Shown: positions 34,301 to 48,099 of the stretch, one piece after another | Position numbering within the stretch: position 1 is the stretch's first letter | Layout of the letters: each line of letters begins with the position of its first letter | NCBI RefSeq assembly: GCF_932526225.1 | Contig: NC_064034.1 | Location: forward strand, 7,116,001 to 7,180,000 | DNA from: Nematostella vectensis | Taxonomy: Eukaryota > Cnidaria > Anthozoa > Actiniaria > Edwardsiidae | Direction of reading: 5' to 3' | Length of the DNA: 64,000 nt | Made by a program: the position numbers and the translations under genes | The notes under the pieces: generated by a model | Told to the model about the DNA's origin: nothing | Databases searched by the model: none | The model's input: only the letters and a program-made list of their open reading frames with translations

Positions 34301-37300
34301 TCATACAGCACACAAGACAGACGGCAGTCTATGGCGTCATACAGCACACTAGACAGACGGCAATCTATGGCGTCATACAGCACACAAGACAGACGGAAAT
34401 CTATGGCGCCGTACAACACACAAGACAGACGGCAATCTATGGCGTCATACAGCACACAAGACAGACGGCAATCTATGGCGTCATACAACACAAGACAGAC
34501 GGCTATCTATGGCGTCATACAGCACACAAGACAGACGGCAATCTATGGCGTCATACAGCACACAAGACAGACGGCAATCTATGGCATCATACAGCACACT
34601 AGACAGACGGCAGTCTATGGCGTCATACAGCACACAAGACAGGCGGCAATCTATGGCGTCATACAGCACACAAGACAGACGGCAATCTATGGCGTCATTC
34701 AGCACACAAGACAGACGGCAATCTATGGCGTCATACAGCACACAAGACAGACGGCAATCTATGGCGTCATACAGCACACAAGACAGACGGCAATCCATGG
34801 CGTCATACATCACACAAGACAGGCGGCAATCTATGGCGTCATACAGCACACAAGACAGACGGCTATCTATGGCGCCATACAACACACAAGACAGACGGCA
34901 GTCTATGGCGTCATACATCACACAAGACAGACGGCTATCTATGGCGCCATACAACACACAAGACAGACGGCAATCTATGGCGTCATACAGCACACCAGAC
35001 AGACGGCAATCTATGGCGTCATACAGCACATCAGACAGACGGCAATCTATGGCGTCATAATTCAAACAAGACAGGCGGCAATCTATGGCGTCATACAGCA
35101 CACAAGACAGACGGCTATCTATGGCGCCATACAACACACAAGACAGACGGCACTCTATGGCGTCATACATCACACAAGACAGACGGCTATCTATGGCGCC
35201 ATACAACACACAAGACAGACGGCAATCTATGGCGTCATACAGCACACAAGACAGACGGCAGTCTATGGCGTCATACAGCACACTAGACAGACGGCAATCT
35301 ATGGCGTCATACAGCACACAAGACAGACGGCAATCTATGGCGCCGTACAACACACAAGACAGACGGCACTCTATGGCGTCATAAAGCACACAAGACAGAC
35401 GGCAATCTATGGCGTCATACAACACAAGACAGACGGCTATCTATGGCGTCATACAGCACACAAGACAGACGGCAATCTATGGCGTCATACAGCACACAAG
35501 ACAGACGGCAATCTATGGCGTCATACATAACACAAGACAGACGGCAATCTATGGCGCCATACATCACACAAGACAGACGGCAATCTATGGCGTCATACAG
35601 CACACAAGACAGGCGGCAATCTATGGCGTCATACAGCACACAAGACAGACGGCAATCTATGGCGCCATACATCACACAAGACAGACGGCAATCTATGGCG
35701 TCATACAGCACACAAGACAGACGGCAGTCTATGGCGTCATACAGCACACAAGACAGGCGGCACTCTATGGCGTCATACAGCGCACAAGACAGACGGACTC
35801 TATGGCGTCATACAGCACACAAGACAGACGGCAATCTATTGGTCATACATAACAAGACAAACATCAATCTATGGCGTCATACATAACAAGACAGACGGCA
35901 GTCTATGGCGTCATACAACACACCAGACAGACGGCAATCTATGGCGTCATACAGCACACAAGACAGACGGCAGTCTATGGCGTCATACAGCACACAAGAC
36001 AGACGGCAATCTATGGCGTCATACAGCACACAAGACAGACGGCAGTCTATGGCGTCATACATCACACAAGACAGACGGCAGTCTATGGCGTCATACAGCA
36101 CACAAGACAGACGGCAATCTATGGCGTCATACAACACACAAGACAGACGGCAGTCTATGGCGTCATACAGCACACAAGACAGACGGCCGTCTATGGCGTC
36201 ATACAGCACACAAGACAGACGGCAATCTATTGGTCATACAGCACACAAGACAGACGGCAATCCATGGCGTCATACATAACAAGACAAACATCAATCTATG
36301 GCGTCATACAGCACACTAGACAGACGGCAATCTATGGCGTCATACAGCACACAAGACAGACGGCAGTCTATGGCGTCATACAGCACACAAGACAGACGGC
36401 AATCTATGGCGTCATACAGCACACAAGACAGACGGCAGTCTATGGCGTCATACAGCACACAAGACAGACGGCAATCTATGGCGTCATACAACACACAAGA
36501 CAGACAACAGTCTATGGCGTCATACAGCACACAAGACAGACGGCAATCTATGGCGTCATACAGCACACAAGACAGACGGCAATCTATGGCGTCATACAGC
36601 ACACAAGACAGACGGCAATCTATGGCGTCATACATAACAAGACAGACGGCACTCTATGGCGTCATACATAACAAGACAAACATCAATCTATGGCGTCATA
36701 CATAACAAGACAGACGGCAATCTATGGCGTCATACAGCACACAAGACAGACGGCAATCTATAGCGTCATACAACAAACTAGACAGACGGCAATCTATGGC
36801 GTCATACAGCACACAAGACAGACGGCAATCTATGGCGTCATACAGCACACAAGACAGACGGCAATCTATGGCGTCATACAGCACACAAGACAGACGGCAA
36901 TCTATGGCGTCGTACATCACACAAGACAGACGGCAATCTATGGGGTCATACATAACAAGACAAACATCAATCTATGGGGTCATACATAACAAGACAAACA
37001 TCAATCTATGGCGTCATACAGCACACAAGACAGGCGGCAATCTATGGGGTCATACATAACAAGACAAACATCAATCTATGGCGTCATACATAACAAGACA
37101 GACGGCAATCTATGGCGTCATACAGCACACAAGACAGACGGCAATCTATGGCGTCGTACATCACACAAGACAGACGGCAATCTATGGCGTCATACAACAC
37201 ACAAGACAGACGGCAATCTATGGCGTCATACAGCACACAAGACAGACGGCAATCTATGGCGTCATACAGCACACAAGACAGACGGCAATCTATGGCGTCA

Positions 37301-40300
37301 TACAGCACACAAGACAGGCGGCAATCTATGGGGTCATACATCACACTAGACAGACGGCAATCTATGGCGTCATACAGCACACAAGACAGACGGCAATCTA
37401 TGGAGTCATACAACACACAAGACAGACGGCAATCTATGGCGTCATACAGCACACAAGACAGACGGCAGTCTATGGCATCATACATAACACAAGACAGACG
37501 GCAATCTATGGCGCCATACATCACACAAGACAGACGGCAATCTATGGCGTCATACAGCACACAAGACAGGCGGCAATCTATGGCGTCATATAGCACACAA
37601 GACAGACGGCAATCTATGGCGCCATACATCACACAAGACAGACGGCAATCTATGGCGTCATACAGCACACAAGACAGACGGCAGTCTATGGCGTCATACA
37701 GCACACAAGACAGGCGGCACTCTATGGCGTCATACAGCGCACAAGACAGACGGACTCTATGGCGTCATACAGCACACAAGACAGACGGCAATCTATTGGT
37801 CATACATAACAAGACAAACATCAATCTATGGCGTCATACATAACAAGACAGACGGCAGTCTATGGCGTCATACAACACACCAGACAGACGGCAATCTATG
37901 GCGTCATACAGCACACAAGACAGACGGCAGTCTATGGCGTCATACAGCACACAAGACAGACGGCAATCTATGGCGTCATACAGCACACAAGACAGACGGC
38001 AGTCTATGGCGTCATACAACACATCAGACAGACGGCAATCTATGGCGTCATACAGCACACTAGACAGACGGCAATCTATGGCGCCGTACAACACACAAGA
38101 CAGACGGCACTCTATGGCGTCATACATAACAAGACAGGCGGCAATCTATGGGGTCATACATCACACTAGACAGACGGCAATCTATGGCGTCATACAGCAC
38201 ACAAGACAGACGGCAATCTATGGCGTCATACAGCACACAAGACAGGCGGCAATCTATGGCGTCATACATCACACTAGACAGACGGCAGTCTATGGCGTCA
38301 TACAGCACACAAGACAGGCGGCAATCTATGGGGTCATACAACACACAAGACAGACGACAATCTATGGGGTCATACATAACAAGACAGACGGCAATCTATG
38401 GCGTCATACAGCACACAAGACAGACGGCAATCTATGGCGTCATACAGCACACAAGACAGACGGCAATCTATGGCGTCGTACATCACACAAGACAGACGGC
38501 AATCTATGGGGTCATACATAACAAGACAAACATCAATCTATGGGGTCATACATAACAAGACAAACATCAATCTATGGCGTCATACAGCACACAAGACAGG
38601 CGGCAATCTATGGGGTCATACATAACAAGACAAACATCAATCTATGGCGTCATACATAACAAGACAGACGGCAATCTATGGCGTCATACAGCACACAAGA
38701 CAGACGGCAATCTATGGCGTCGTACATCACACAAGACAGACGGCAATCTATGGCGTCATACAACACACAAGACAGACGGCAATCTATGGCGTCATACAGC
38801 ACACAAGACAGACGGCAATCTATGGCGTCATACAGCACACAAGACAGACGGCAATCTATGGCGTCATACAGCACACAAGACAGGCGGCAATCTATGGGGT
38901 CATACATCACACTAGACAGACGGCAATCTATGGCGTCATACAGCACACAAGACAGACGGCAATCTATGGAGTCATACAACACACAAGACAGACGGCAGTC
39001 TATGGCGTCATACAGCACACAAGACAGACGGCAGTCTATGGCGTCATACAGCACACAAGACAGACGGCAATCTATGGCGTCATACAGCACACAAGACAGA
39101 CGGCAGTCTATGGCGTCATACATCACACAAGACAGACGGCAGTCTATGGCGTCATACAGCACACAAGACAGACGGCAATCTATGGCGTCATACAACACAC
39201 AAGACAGACGGCAGTCTATGGCGTCATACAGCACACAAGACAGACGGCCGTCTATGGCGTCATACAGCACACAAGACAGACGGCAATCTATTGGTCATAC
39301 AATACACAAGACAGACGGCAATCCATGGCGTCATACATAACAAGACAAACATCAATCTATGGCGTCATACAGCACACTAGACAGACGGCAATCTATGGCG
39401 TCATACAGCACACAAGACAGACGGCAGTCTATGGCGTCATACAGCACACAAGACAGACGGCAATCTATGGCGTCATACAGCACACAAGACAGACGGCAGT
39501 CTATGGCGTCATACAGCACACAAGACAGACGGCAATCTATGGCGTCATACAACACACAAGACAGACAACAGTCTATGGCGTCATACAGCACACAAGACAG
39601 ACGGCAATCTATGGCGTCATACAGCACACAAGACAGACGGCAATCTATGGCGTCATACAGCACACAAGACAGACGGCAATCTATGGCGTCATACATAACA
39701 AGACAGACGGCACTCTATGGCGTCATACATAACAAGACAAACATCAATCTATGGCGTCATACATAACAAGACAGACGGCAATCTATGGCGTCATACAGCA
39801 CACAAGACAGACGGCAATCTATAGCGTCATACAACAAACTAGACAGACGGCAATCTATGGCGTCATACAGCACACAAGACAGACGGCAATCTATGGCGTC
39901 ATACAGCACACAAGACAGACGGCAATCTAAGGCGTCATACAACACACAAGACAGACGGCAGTCTATGGCATCATACAACACACCAGACAGACGGCAATCT
40001 ATGGCGTCATACAGCACACCAGACAGACGGCAATCTATGGCGTCATACAGCACATCAGACAGACGGCAATCTATGGCGTCATAATTCAAACAAGACAGAC
40101 GGCAATCTATGGCGACATACAGCACACAAGACAGACGGCAGTCTATGGCGTCATACAGCACACAAGACAGACGGCAATCTATGGCGTCATACAGCACACA
40201 AGACAGGCGGCAATCTATGGCGTCATACAGCACACAAGACAGACGGCAATCTATGGCATCATACAACACACCAGACAGACGGCAGTCTATGGCGTCATAC

Positions 40301-43300
40301 AGCACACAAGACAGACGGCAGTCTATGGCGTCATACAGCACACAAGACAGGCGGCAATCTATGGCGTCATACAGCACACAAGACAGACGGCAATCTATGG
40401 CATCATACAGCACACTAGACAGACGGCAGTCTATGGCGTCATACAGCACACAAGACAGGCGGCAATCTATGGCGTCATACAGCACACAAGACAGACGGCA
40501 ATCTATGGCGTCATACAGCACACAAGACAGACGGCAATCCATGGCGTCATACAGCACACAAGACAGACGGCAATCTATGGCGTCATACAGCACACAAGAC
40601 AGACGGCAATCCATGGCGTCATACATCACACAAGACAGGCGGCAATCTATGGCGTCATACAGCACACAAGACAGACGGCTATCTATGGCGCCATACAACA
40701 CACAAGACAGACGGCAGTCTATGGCGTCATACATCACACAAGACAGACGGCTATCTATGGCGCCATACAACACACAAGACAGACGGCAATCTATGGCGTC
40801 ATACAGCACACCAGACAGGCGGCAATCTATGGCGTCATACAGCACACAAGACAGACGGCAATCTATGGCGCCGTACAACACACAAGACAGACGGCACTCT
40901 ATGGCGTCATACAGCACACAAGACAGACGGCAATCTATGGCGTCATACAACACAAGACAGACGGCTATCTATGGCGTCATACAGCACACAAGACAGACGG
41001 CAATCTATGGCGTCATACAGCACACAAGACAGACGGCAATCTATGGCATCATACAGCACACTAGACAGACGGCAGTCTATGGCGTCATACAGCACACAAG
41101 ACAGGCGGCAATCTATGGCGTCATACAGCACACAAGACAGACGGCAATCTATGGCGCCATACATCACACAAGACAGACGGCAATCTATGGCGTCATACAG
41201 CACACAAGACAGACGGCAGTCTATGGCGTCATACAGCACACAAGACAGGCGGCACTCTATGGCGTCATACAGCGCACAAGACAGACGGACTCTATGGCGT
41301 CATACAGCACACAAGACAGACGACAATCTATTGGTCATACATAACAAGACAAACATCAATTTATGGCGTCATACATAACAAGTCAGACGGCAGTCTATGG
41401 CGTCATACAACACACCAGACAGACGGCAATCTATGGCGTCATACAGCACACAAGACAGACGGCAGTCTATGGCGTCATACAGCACACAAGACAGACGGCA
41501 ATCTATGGCGTCATACAGCACACAAGACAGACGGCAGTCTATGGCGTCATACAACACATCAGACAGACGGCAATCTATGGCGTCATACAGCACACTAGAC
41601 AGACGGCAATCTATGGCGCCGTACAACACACAAGACAGACGGCACTCTATGGCGTCATACATAACAAGACAGGCGGCAATCTATGGGGTCATACATCACA
41701 CTAGACAGACGGCAATCTATGGCGTCATACAGCACACAAGACAGACGGCAATCTATGGCGTCATACAGCACACAAGACAGGCGGCAATCTATGGCGTCAT
41801 ACATCACACTAGACAGACGGCAGTCTATGGCGTCATACAGCACACAAGACAGGCGGCAATCTATGGGGTCATACAACACACAAGACAGACGACAATCTAT
41901 GGGGTCATACATAACAAGACAAACATCAATCTATGGCGTCATACATAACAAGACAGACGGCAATCTATGGCGTCATACAGCACACAAGACAGACGGCAAT
42001 CTATGGCGTCGTACATCACACAAGACAGACGGCAATCTATGGGGTCATACATAACAAGACAAACATCAATCTATGGGGTCATACATAACAAGACAAACAT
42101 CAATCTATGGCGTCATACAGCACACAAGACAGGCGGCAATCTATGGGGTCATACATAACAAGACAAACATCAATCTATGGCGTCATACATAACAAGACAG
42201 ACGGAAATCTATGGCGTCATACAGCACACAAGACAGACGGCAATCTGTGGCGTCGTACATCACACAAGACAGACGGCAATCTATGGCGTCATACAACACA
42301 CAAGACAGACGGCAATCTATGGCGTCATACAGCACACAAGACAGACGGCAATCTATGGCGTCATACAGCACACAAGACAGACGGCAATCTATGGCGTCAT
42401 ACAGCACACAAGACAGGCGGCAATCTATGGGGTCATACATCACACTAGACAGACGGCAATCTATGGCGTCATACAGCACACAAGACAGACGGCAATCTAT
42501 GGAGTCATACAACACACAAGACAGACGGCAGTCTATGGCGTCATACAGCACACAAGACAGACGGCAGTCTATGGCGTCATACAGCACACAAGACAGACGG
42601 CAATCTATGGCGTCATACAGCACACAAGACAGACGGCAGTCTATGGCGTCATACATCACACAAGACAAGCGGCAATCTATGGCGTCATACAACACACAAG
42701 ACAGACGGCAGTCTATGGCGTCATACAGCACACAAGACAGACGGCAATCTATGGCGTCATACAACACACAAGACAGACGGCAGTCTATGGCGTCATACAG
42801 CACACAAGACAGACGGCAGTCTATGGCGTCATACAGCACACAAGACAGACGGCAATCTATTGGTCATACAGCACACAAGACAGACGGCAATCCATGGCGT
42901 CATACATAACAAGACAAACATCAATCTATGGCGTCATACAGCACACTAGACAGACGGCAATCTATGGCGTCATACAGCACACAAGACAGACGGCAGTCTA
43001 TGGCGTCATACAGCACACAAGACAGACGGCAATCTATGGCATCATACAGCACACTAGACAGACGGCAGTCTATGGCGTCATACAGCACACAAGACAGGCG
43101 GCAATCTATGGCGTCATACAGCACACAAGACAGACGGCAATCTATGGCGTCATACAGCACACAAGACAGACGGCAATCTATGGCGTCATACAGCACACAA
43201 GACAGACGGCAATCTATGGCGTCATACAGCACACAAGACAGACGGCAATCCATGGCGTCATACATCACACAAGACAGGCGGCAATCTATGGCGTCATACA

Positions 43301-46300
43301 GCACACAAGACAGACGGCAGTCTATGGCGTCATACATCACACAAGACAGACGGCTATCTATGGCGCCATACAACACACAAGACAGACGGCAATCTATGGC
43401 GTCATACAGCACACCAGACAGACGGCAATCTGTGGCGTCATACAGCACATCAGACAGACGGCAATCTATGGCGTCATAATTCAAACAAGACAGGCGGCAA
43501 TCTATGGCGTCATACAGCACACAAGACAGACGGCTATCTATGGCGCCATACAACACACAAGACAGACGGCACTCTATGGCGTCATACATCACACAAGACA
43601 GACGGCTATCTATGGCGCCATACAACACACAAGACAGACGGCAATCTATGGCGTCATACAGCACACAAGACAGACGGCAGTCTATGGCGTCATACAGCAC
43701 ACAAGACAGGCGGCACTCTATGGCGTCATACAGCGCACAAGACAGACGGACTCTATGGGGTCATACAGCACACAAGACAGACGGCAATCTATTGGTCATA
43801 CATAACAAGACAAACATCAATCTATGGCGTCATACATAACAAGACAGACGGCAGTCTATGGCGTCATACAACACACCAGACAGACGGCAATCTATGGCGT
43901 CATACAGCACACAAGACAGACGGCAGTCTATGGCGTCATACAGCACACAAGACAGACGGCAATCTATGGCGTCATACAGCACACAAGACAGACGGCAGTC
44001 TATGGCGTCATACAACACATCAGACAGACGGCAATCTATGGCGTCATACAGCACACTAGACAGACGGCAATCTATGGCGCCGTACAACACACAAGACAGA
44101 CGGCACTCTATGGCGTCATACATAACAAGACAGGCGGCAATCTATGGGGTCATACATCACACTAGACAGACGGCAATCTATGGCGTCATACAGCACACAA
44201 GACAGACGGCAATCTATGGCGTCATACAGCACACAAGACAGGCGGCAATCTATGGCGTCATACATCACACTAGACAGACGGCAGTCTATGGCGTCATACA
44301 GCACACAAGACAGGCGGCAATCTATGGGGTCATACAACACACAAGACAGACGACAATCTATGGGGTCATACATAACAAGACAAACATCAATCTATGGCGT
44401 CATACATAACAAGACAGACGGCAATCTATGGCGTCATACAGCACACAAGACAGACGGCAATCTATGGCGTCGTACATCACACAAGACAGACGGCAATCTA
44501 TGGGGTCATACATAACAAGACAAACATCAATCTATGGGGTCATACATAACAAGACAAACATCAATCTCTGGCGTCATACAGCACACAAGACAGGCGGCAA
44601 TCTATGGGGTCATACATAACAAGACAAACATCAATCTATGGCGTCATACATAACAAGACAGACGGCAATCTATGGCGTCATACAGCACACAAGACAGACG
44701 GCAATCTATGGCGTCGTACATCACACAAGACAGACGGCAATCTATGGCGTCATACAACACACAAGACAGACGGCAATCTATGGCGTCATACAGCACACAA
44801 GACAGACGGCAATCTATGGCGTCATACAGCACACAAGACAGACGGCAATCTATGGCGTCATACAGCTAACAAGACAGGCGGCAATCTATGGGGTCATACA
44901 TCACACTAGACAGACGGCAATCTATGGCGTCATACAGCACACAAGACAGACGGCAATCTATGGAGTCATACAACACACAAGACAGACGGCAGTCTATGGC
45001 GTCATACAGCACACAAGACAGACGGCAGTCTATGGCGTCATACAGCACACAAGACAGACGGCAATCTATGGCGTCATACAGCACACAAGACAGACGGCAG
45101 TCTATGGCGTCATACATCACACAAGACAGGCGGCAATCTATGGCGTCATACAACACACAAGTCAGACGGCAGTCTATGGCGTCATACAGCACACAAGACA
45201 GACGGCAATCTATGGCGTCATACAACACACAAGACAGACGGCAGTCTATGGCGTCATACAGCACACAAGACAGACGGCAGTCTATGGCGTCATACAGCAC
45301 ACAAGACAGACGGCAATCTATTGGTCATACAGCACACAAGACAGACGGCAATCCATGGCGTCATACATAACAAGACAAACATCAATCTATGGCGTCATAC
45401 AGCACACTAGACAGACGGCAATCTATGGCGTCATACAGCACACAAGACAGACGGCAGTCTATGGCGTCATACAGCACACAAGACAGACGGCAATCTATGG
45501 CGTTATACAGCACACAAGACAGACGGCAGTCTATGGCGTCATACAGCACACAAGACAGACGGCAATCTATGGCGTCATACAACACACAAGACAGACGGCA
45601 GTCTATGGCGTCATACAGCACACAAGACAGACGGCAATCTATGGCGTCATACAGCACACAAGACAGACGGCAATCTATGGCGTCATACAGCACACAAGAC
45701 AGACGGCAATCTATGGCGTCATACATAACAAGACAGACGGCACTCTATGGCGTCATACATAACAAGACAAACATCAATCTATGGCGTCATACATAACAAG
45801 ACAGACGGCAATTTATGGCGTCATACAGCACACAAGACAGACGGCAATCTATAGCGTCATACAACAAACTAGACAGACGGCAGTCTATGGCGTCATACAG
45901 CACACAAGACAGACGGCAATCTATTGGTCATACAGCACACAAGACAGACGGCAATCCATGGCGTCATACATAACAAGACAAACATCAATCTATGGCGTCA
46001 TACAGCACACTAGACAGACGGCAATCTATGGCGTCATACAGCACACAAGACAGACGGCAATCTATGGCGACATACAGCACACAAGACAGACGGCAGTCTA
46101 TGGCGTCATACAGCACACTAGACAGACGGCAATCTATGGCGTCATACAGCACACAAGACAGACGGCAATCTATGGCGACATACAGCACACAAGACAGACG
46201 GCAGTCTATGGCGTCATACAACACACAAGACAGACGGCAATCTATGGCGTCTTACAGCACACAAGACAGACGGCAATCCAAGGCGTCATACAGCACACAA

Positions 46301-46880
46301 GACAGGCGGCAATCTATGGGGTCATACATCACACTAGACAGACGGCAATCTATGGCGTCATACAGCACACAAGACAGACGGCAATCTATGGCGTCATACA
46401 GCACACAAGACAGACGGCAGTCTATGGCGTCATACATCACACAAGACAGACGGCAATCTATGGCGTCATACATAACACAAGACAGACGGCAGTCTATGGC
46501 GTCATACAGCACACAAGACAGACGGCTATCTATGGCGTCATACAGCACACAAGACAGACGGCAATCTATTGGTCATACATAACAAGACAAACATCAATCT
46601 ATGGCGTCATACATAACAAGACAGACGGCAATCTATGGCGTCATACAGCACACAAAACAGACGGCAATCTATGGCGTCACACAGCACACAAGACAGACGG
46701 CAATCTATGGCGCCGTACAACACACAAGACAGACGGCAATCTATGGCGCCGTACAACCCACAAGACAGACGGCACTCTATGGCGTCATACAACGCACTAG
46801 ACAGACGGCTATCTATTGGTCATACATAACAAGACAAACATCAATCTATGGCGCATGCAACATTGAGACAGACGGAGAAC
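31367..46880 (+). repeat. 15.5 kb satellite of a 36-bp unit with higher-order repeats
   Basis: About 430 units. The main unit is 36 bp: ATGGCGTCATACAGCACAC followed by AAGACAGACGGCAATCT. A common variant is 34 bp, with TACATAACAAGAC and often CAAACATCAATCT. Point variants (GGCGCC, GCAGTCT, CTATCT, TCAGACAG, TAATTCAAACAAG) recur in fixed order, which marks higher-order blocks. A TCATAATTCAAACAAG-type marker occurs at about 31820, 32862, 34120, 35054, 40080 and 43473. The 32862/34120 and 34120/35054 pairs are 1258 bp and 934 bp apart, i.e. whole numbers of units with one 34-bp unit. Because 36 is divisible by 3 and the unit lacks stops, three forward frames and one reverse frame stay open, for example MASYSTQDRRQS. 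These very long frames are therefore expected by chance. No start, splice or domain evidence supports a gene. Confidence 0.97.
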
Positions 46881-48099
46881 AAAGCAACATGCAGCAGAAA
46901 GTGAGTTAAAGTTATTTCTGCTATGTTTCCAGTCTTCTGGATAAGGACACTAAACCGGAGGTCACGTCACTTCAAGCTGAACTACACTACTGAGTCGAAC
47001 GAAGGGATGTAAAAGAATTACTTGGGACGCAATTAACCCTCTGGAATTGACTAAGTTCACTAACAGTGCTTACTTACAATACACACACGGGAGCGCTTGA
47101 TTGGAGCCTAGATCTGTTGTGATCTGTTGTGCTTTCCACAGTAACACTGGTGAAAGCTAGTACAAATATGAAACCTCTGATAGCAGCCATATTTTATTTT
47201 GTTAATGTGCAGGCGTTCACACCGAAATGTGTAAAAACTTAGCCTTTTCTGGTAGAAAGAGTTTGTTTGGGAGGCCGATTTTCGCTGGGGACATGGAGAC
47301 ATTTATATTCTACCGCACTGTGGTGGGTGATTTTCGAGATTTTACTCGTACTCCAATTGAGAGGTTGGTGAGCCTGTGACTTAACAGACAAACTACTCTA
47401 TGTATAAATAAAAGAAATTTATTGGTTTAAGGTCAATACTCTACATAACATTTTACCCTTAAGTTGGTTAAAATGCACCAAAACCAAGCTTTTGTCCCAA
47501 ATTACCATTTTATTATCCACGACTTGGCAAGGGCCTTGCCTTTTGATTGTTATATCGTGGGCTGGTCAGATGGGGATTTGTAAACTCTCCCACTCTCAAG
47601 TCCCCCTCCCCCTCCCCCCCCCCCCCCCCCCCCCCCCCCCTCGAACGCTTCAAACTCGAAAATAATCACTTCACAAATGTTAATAAGCATCTTACTTAAA
47701 AGTTTAAAAAAATAAGGTTTTGAAAAGGGATATTATGAATTCATATGAATAGCCGTTAAAAGCCTATCACAGTCAGCCCATAATTCAGCTTTTCACCCGT
47801 ACTCGCTCAGAGCCTGGGAAGCCGGTGCCCAGCTGAAAGTTAGAATGAACCGGGTGCGTGTGAAGTCATACGTCGGATACTCGTACACCGGTCAGCGGCT
47901 TTTAAATATTACAAGTTGTTTGCTTTCCTCCAGTGCTTGGGTAGTGATCATAGTATAGTGTTACATCGCCTCTTGAGGATCAAGTACGTCCTTGAAAACA
48001 CGCGGTTACTGGGATTTAGCGGGGTTATTATCACCTTTTTTTAATCTCTCTTTCTTTGTTGATAAGCAGCTGTGTTGACGGTTGTCACCGATCGCGGCC
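46881..48099. other. Intergenic region and 5' side of the Patched-related gene
   Basis: Non-coding sequence with a run of about 45 C, slightly interrupted, at 47596-47640. The last part should hold the promoter and 5' UTR of the gene starting at 48100. No TATA box stands out. Confidence 0.45.

Noticed and set aside
31367-46880. Considered a CRISPR array because of short regular repeats
   Set aside because: Units are directly adjacent with no unique spacers, the surroundings are eukaryotic, and no cas genes are present.
31569-46909. Very long open frames (up to 569 codons) on both strands across the 36-bp array
   Set aside because: The unit length is divisible by three and lacks stops in four frames, so long frames are automatic. 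They switch frame at every 34-bp unit, overlap on both strands and have no start, splice or domain evidence.
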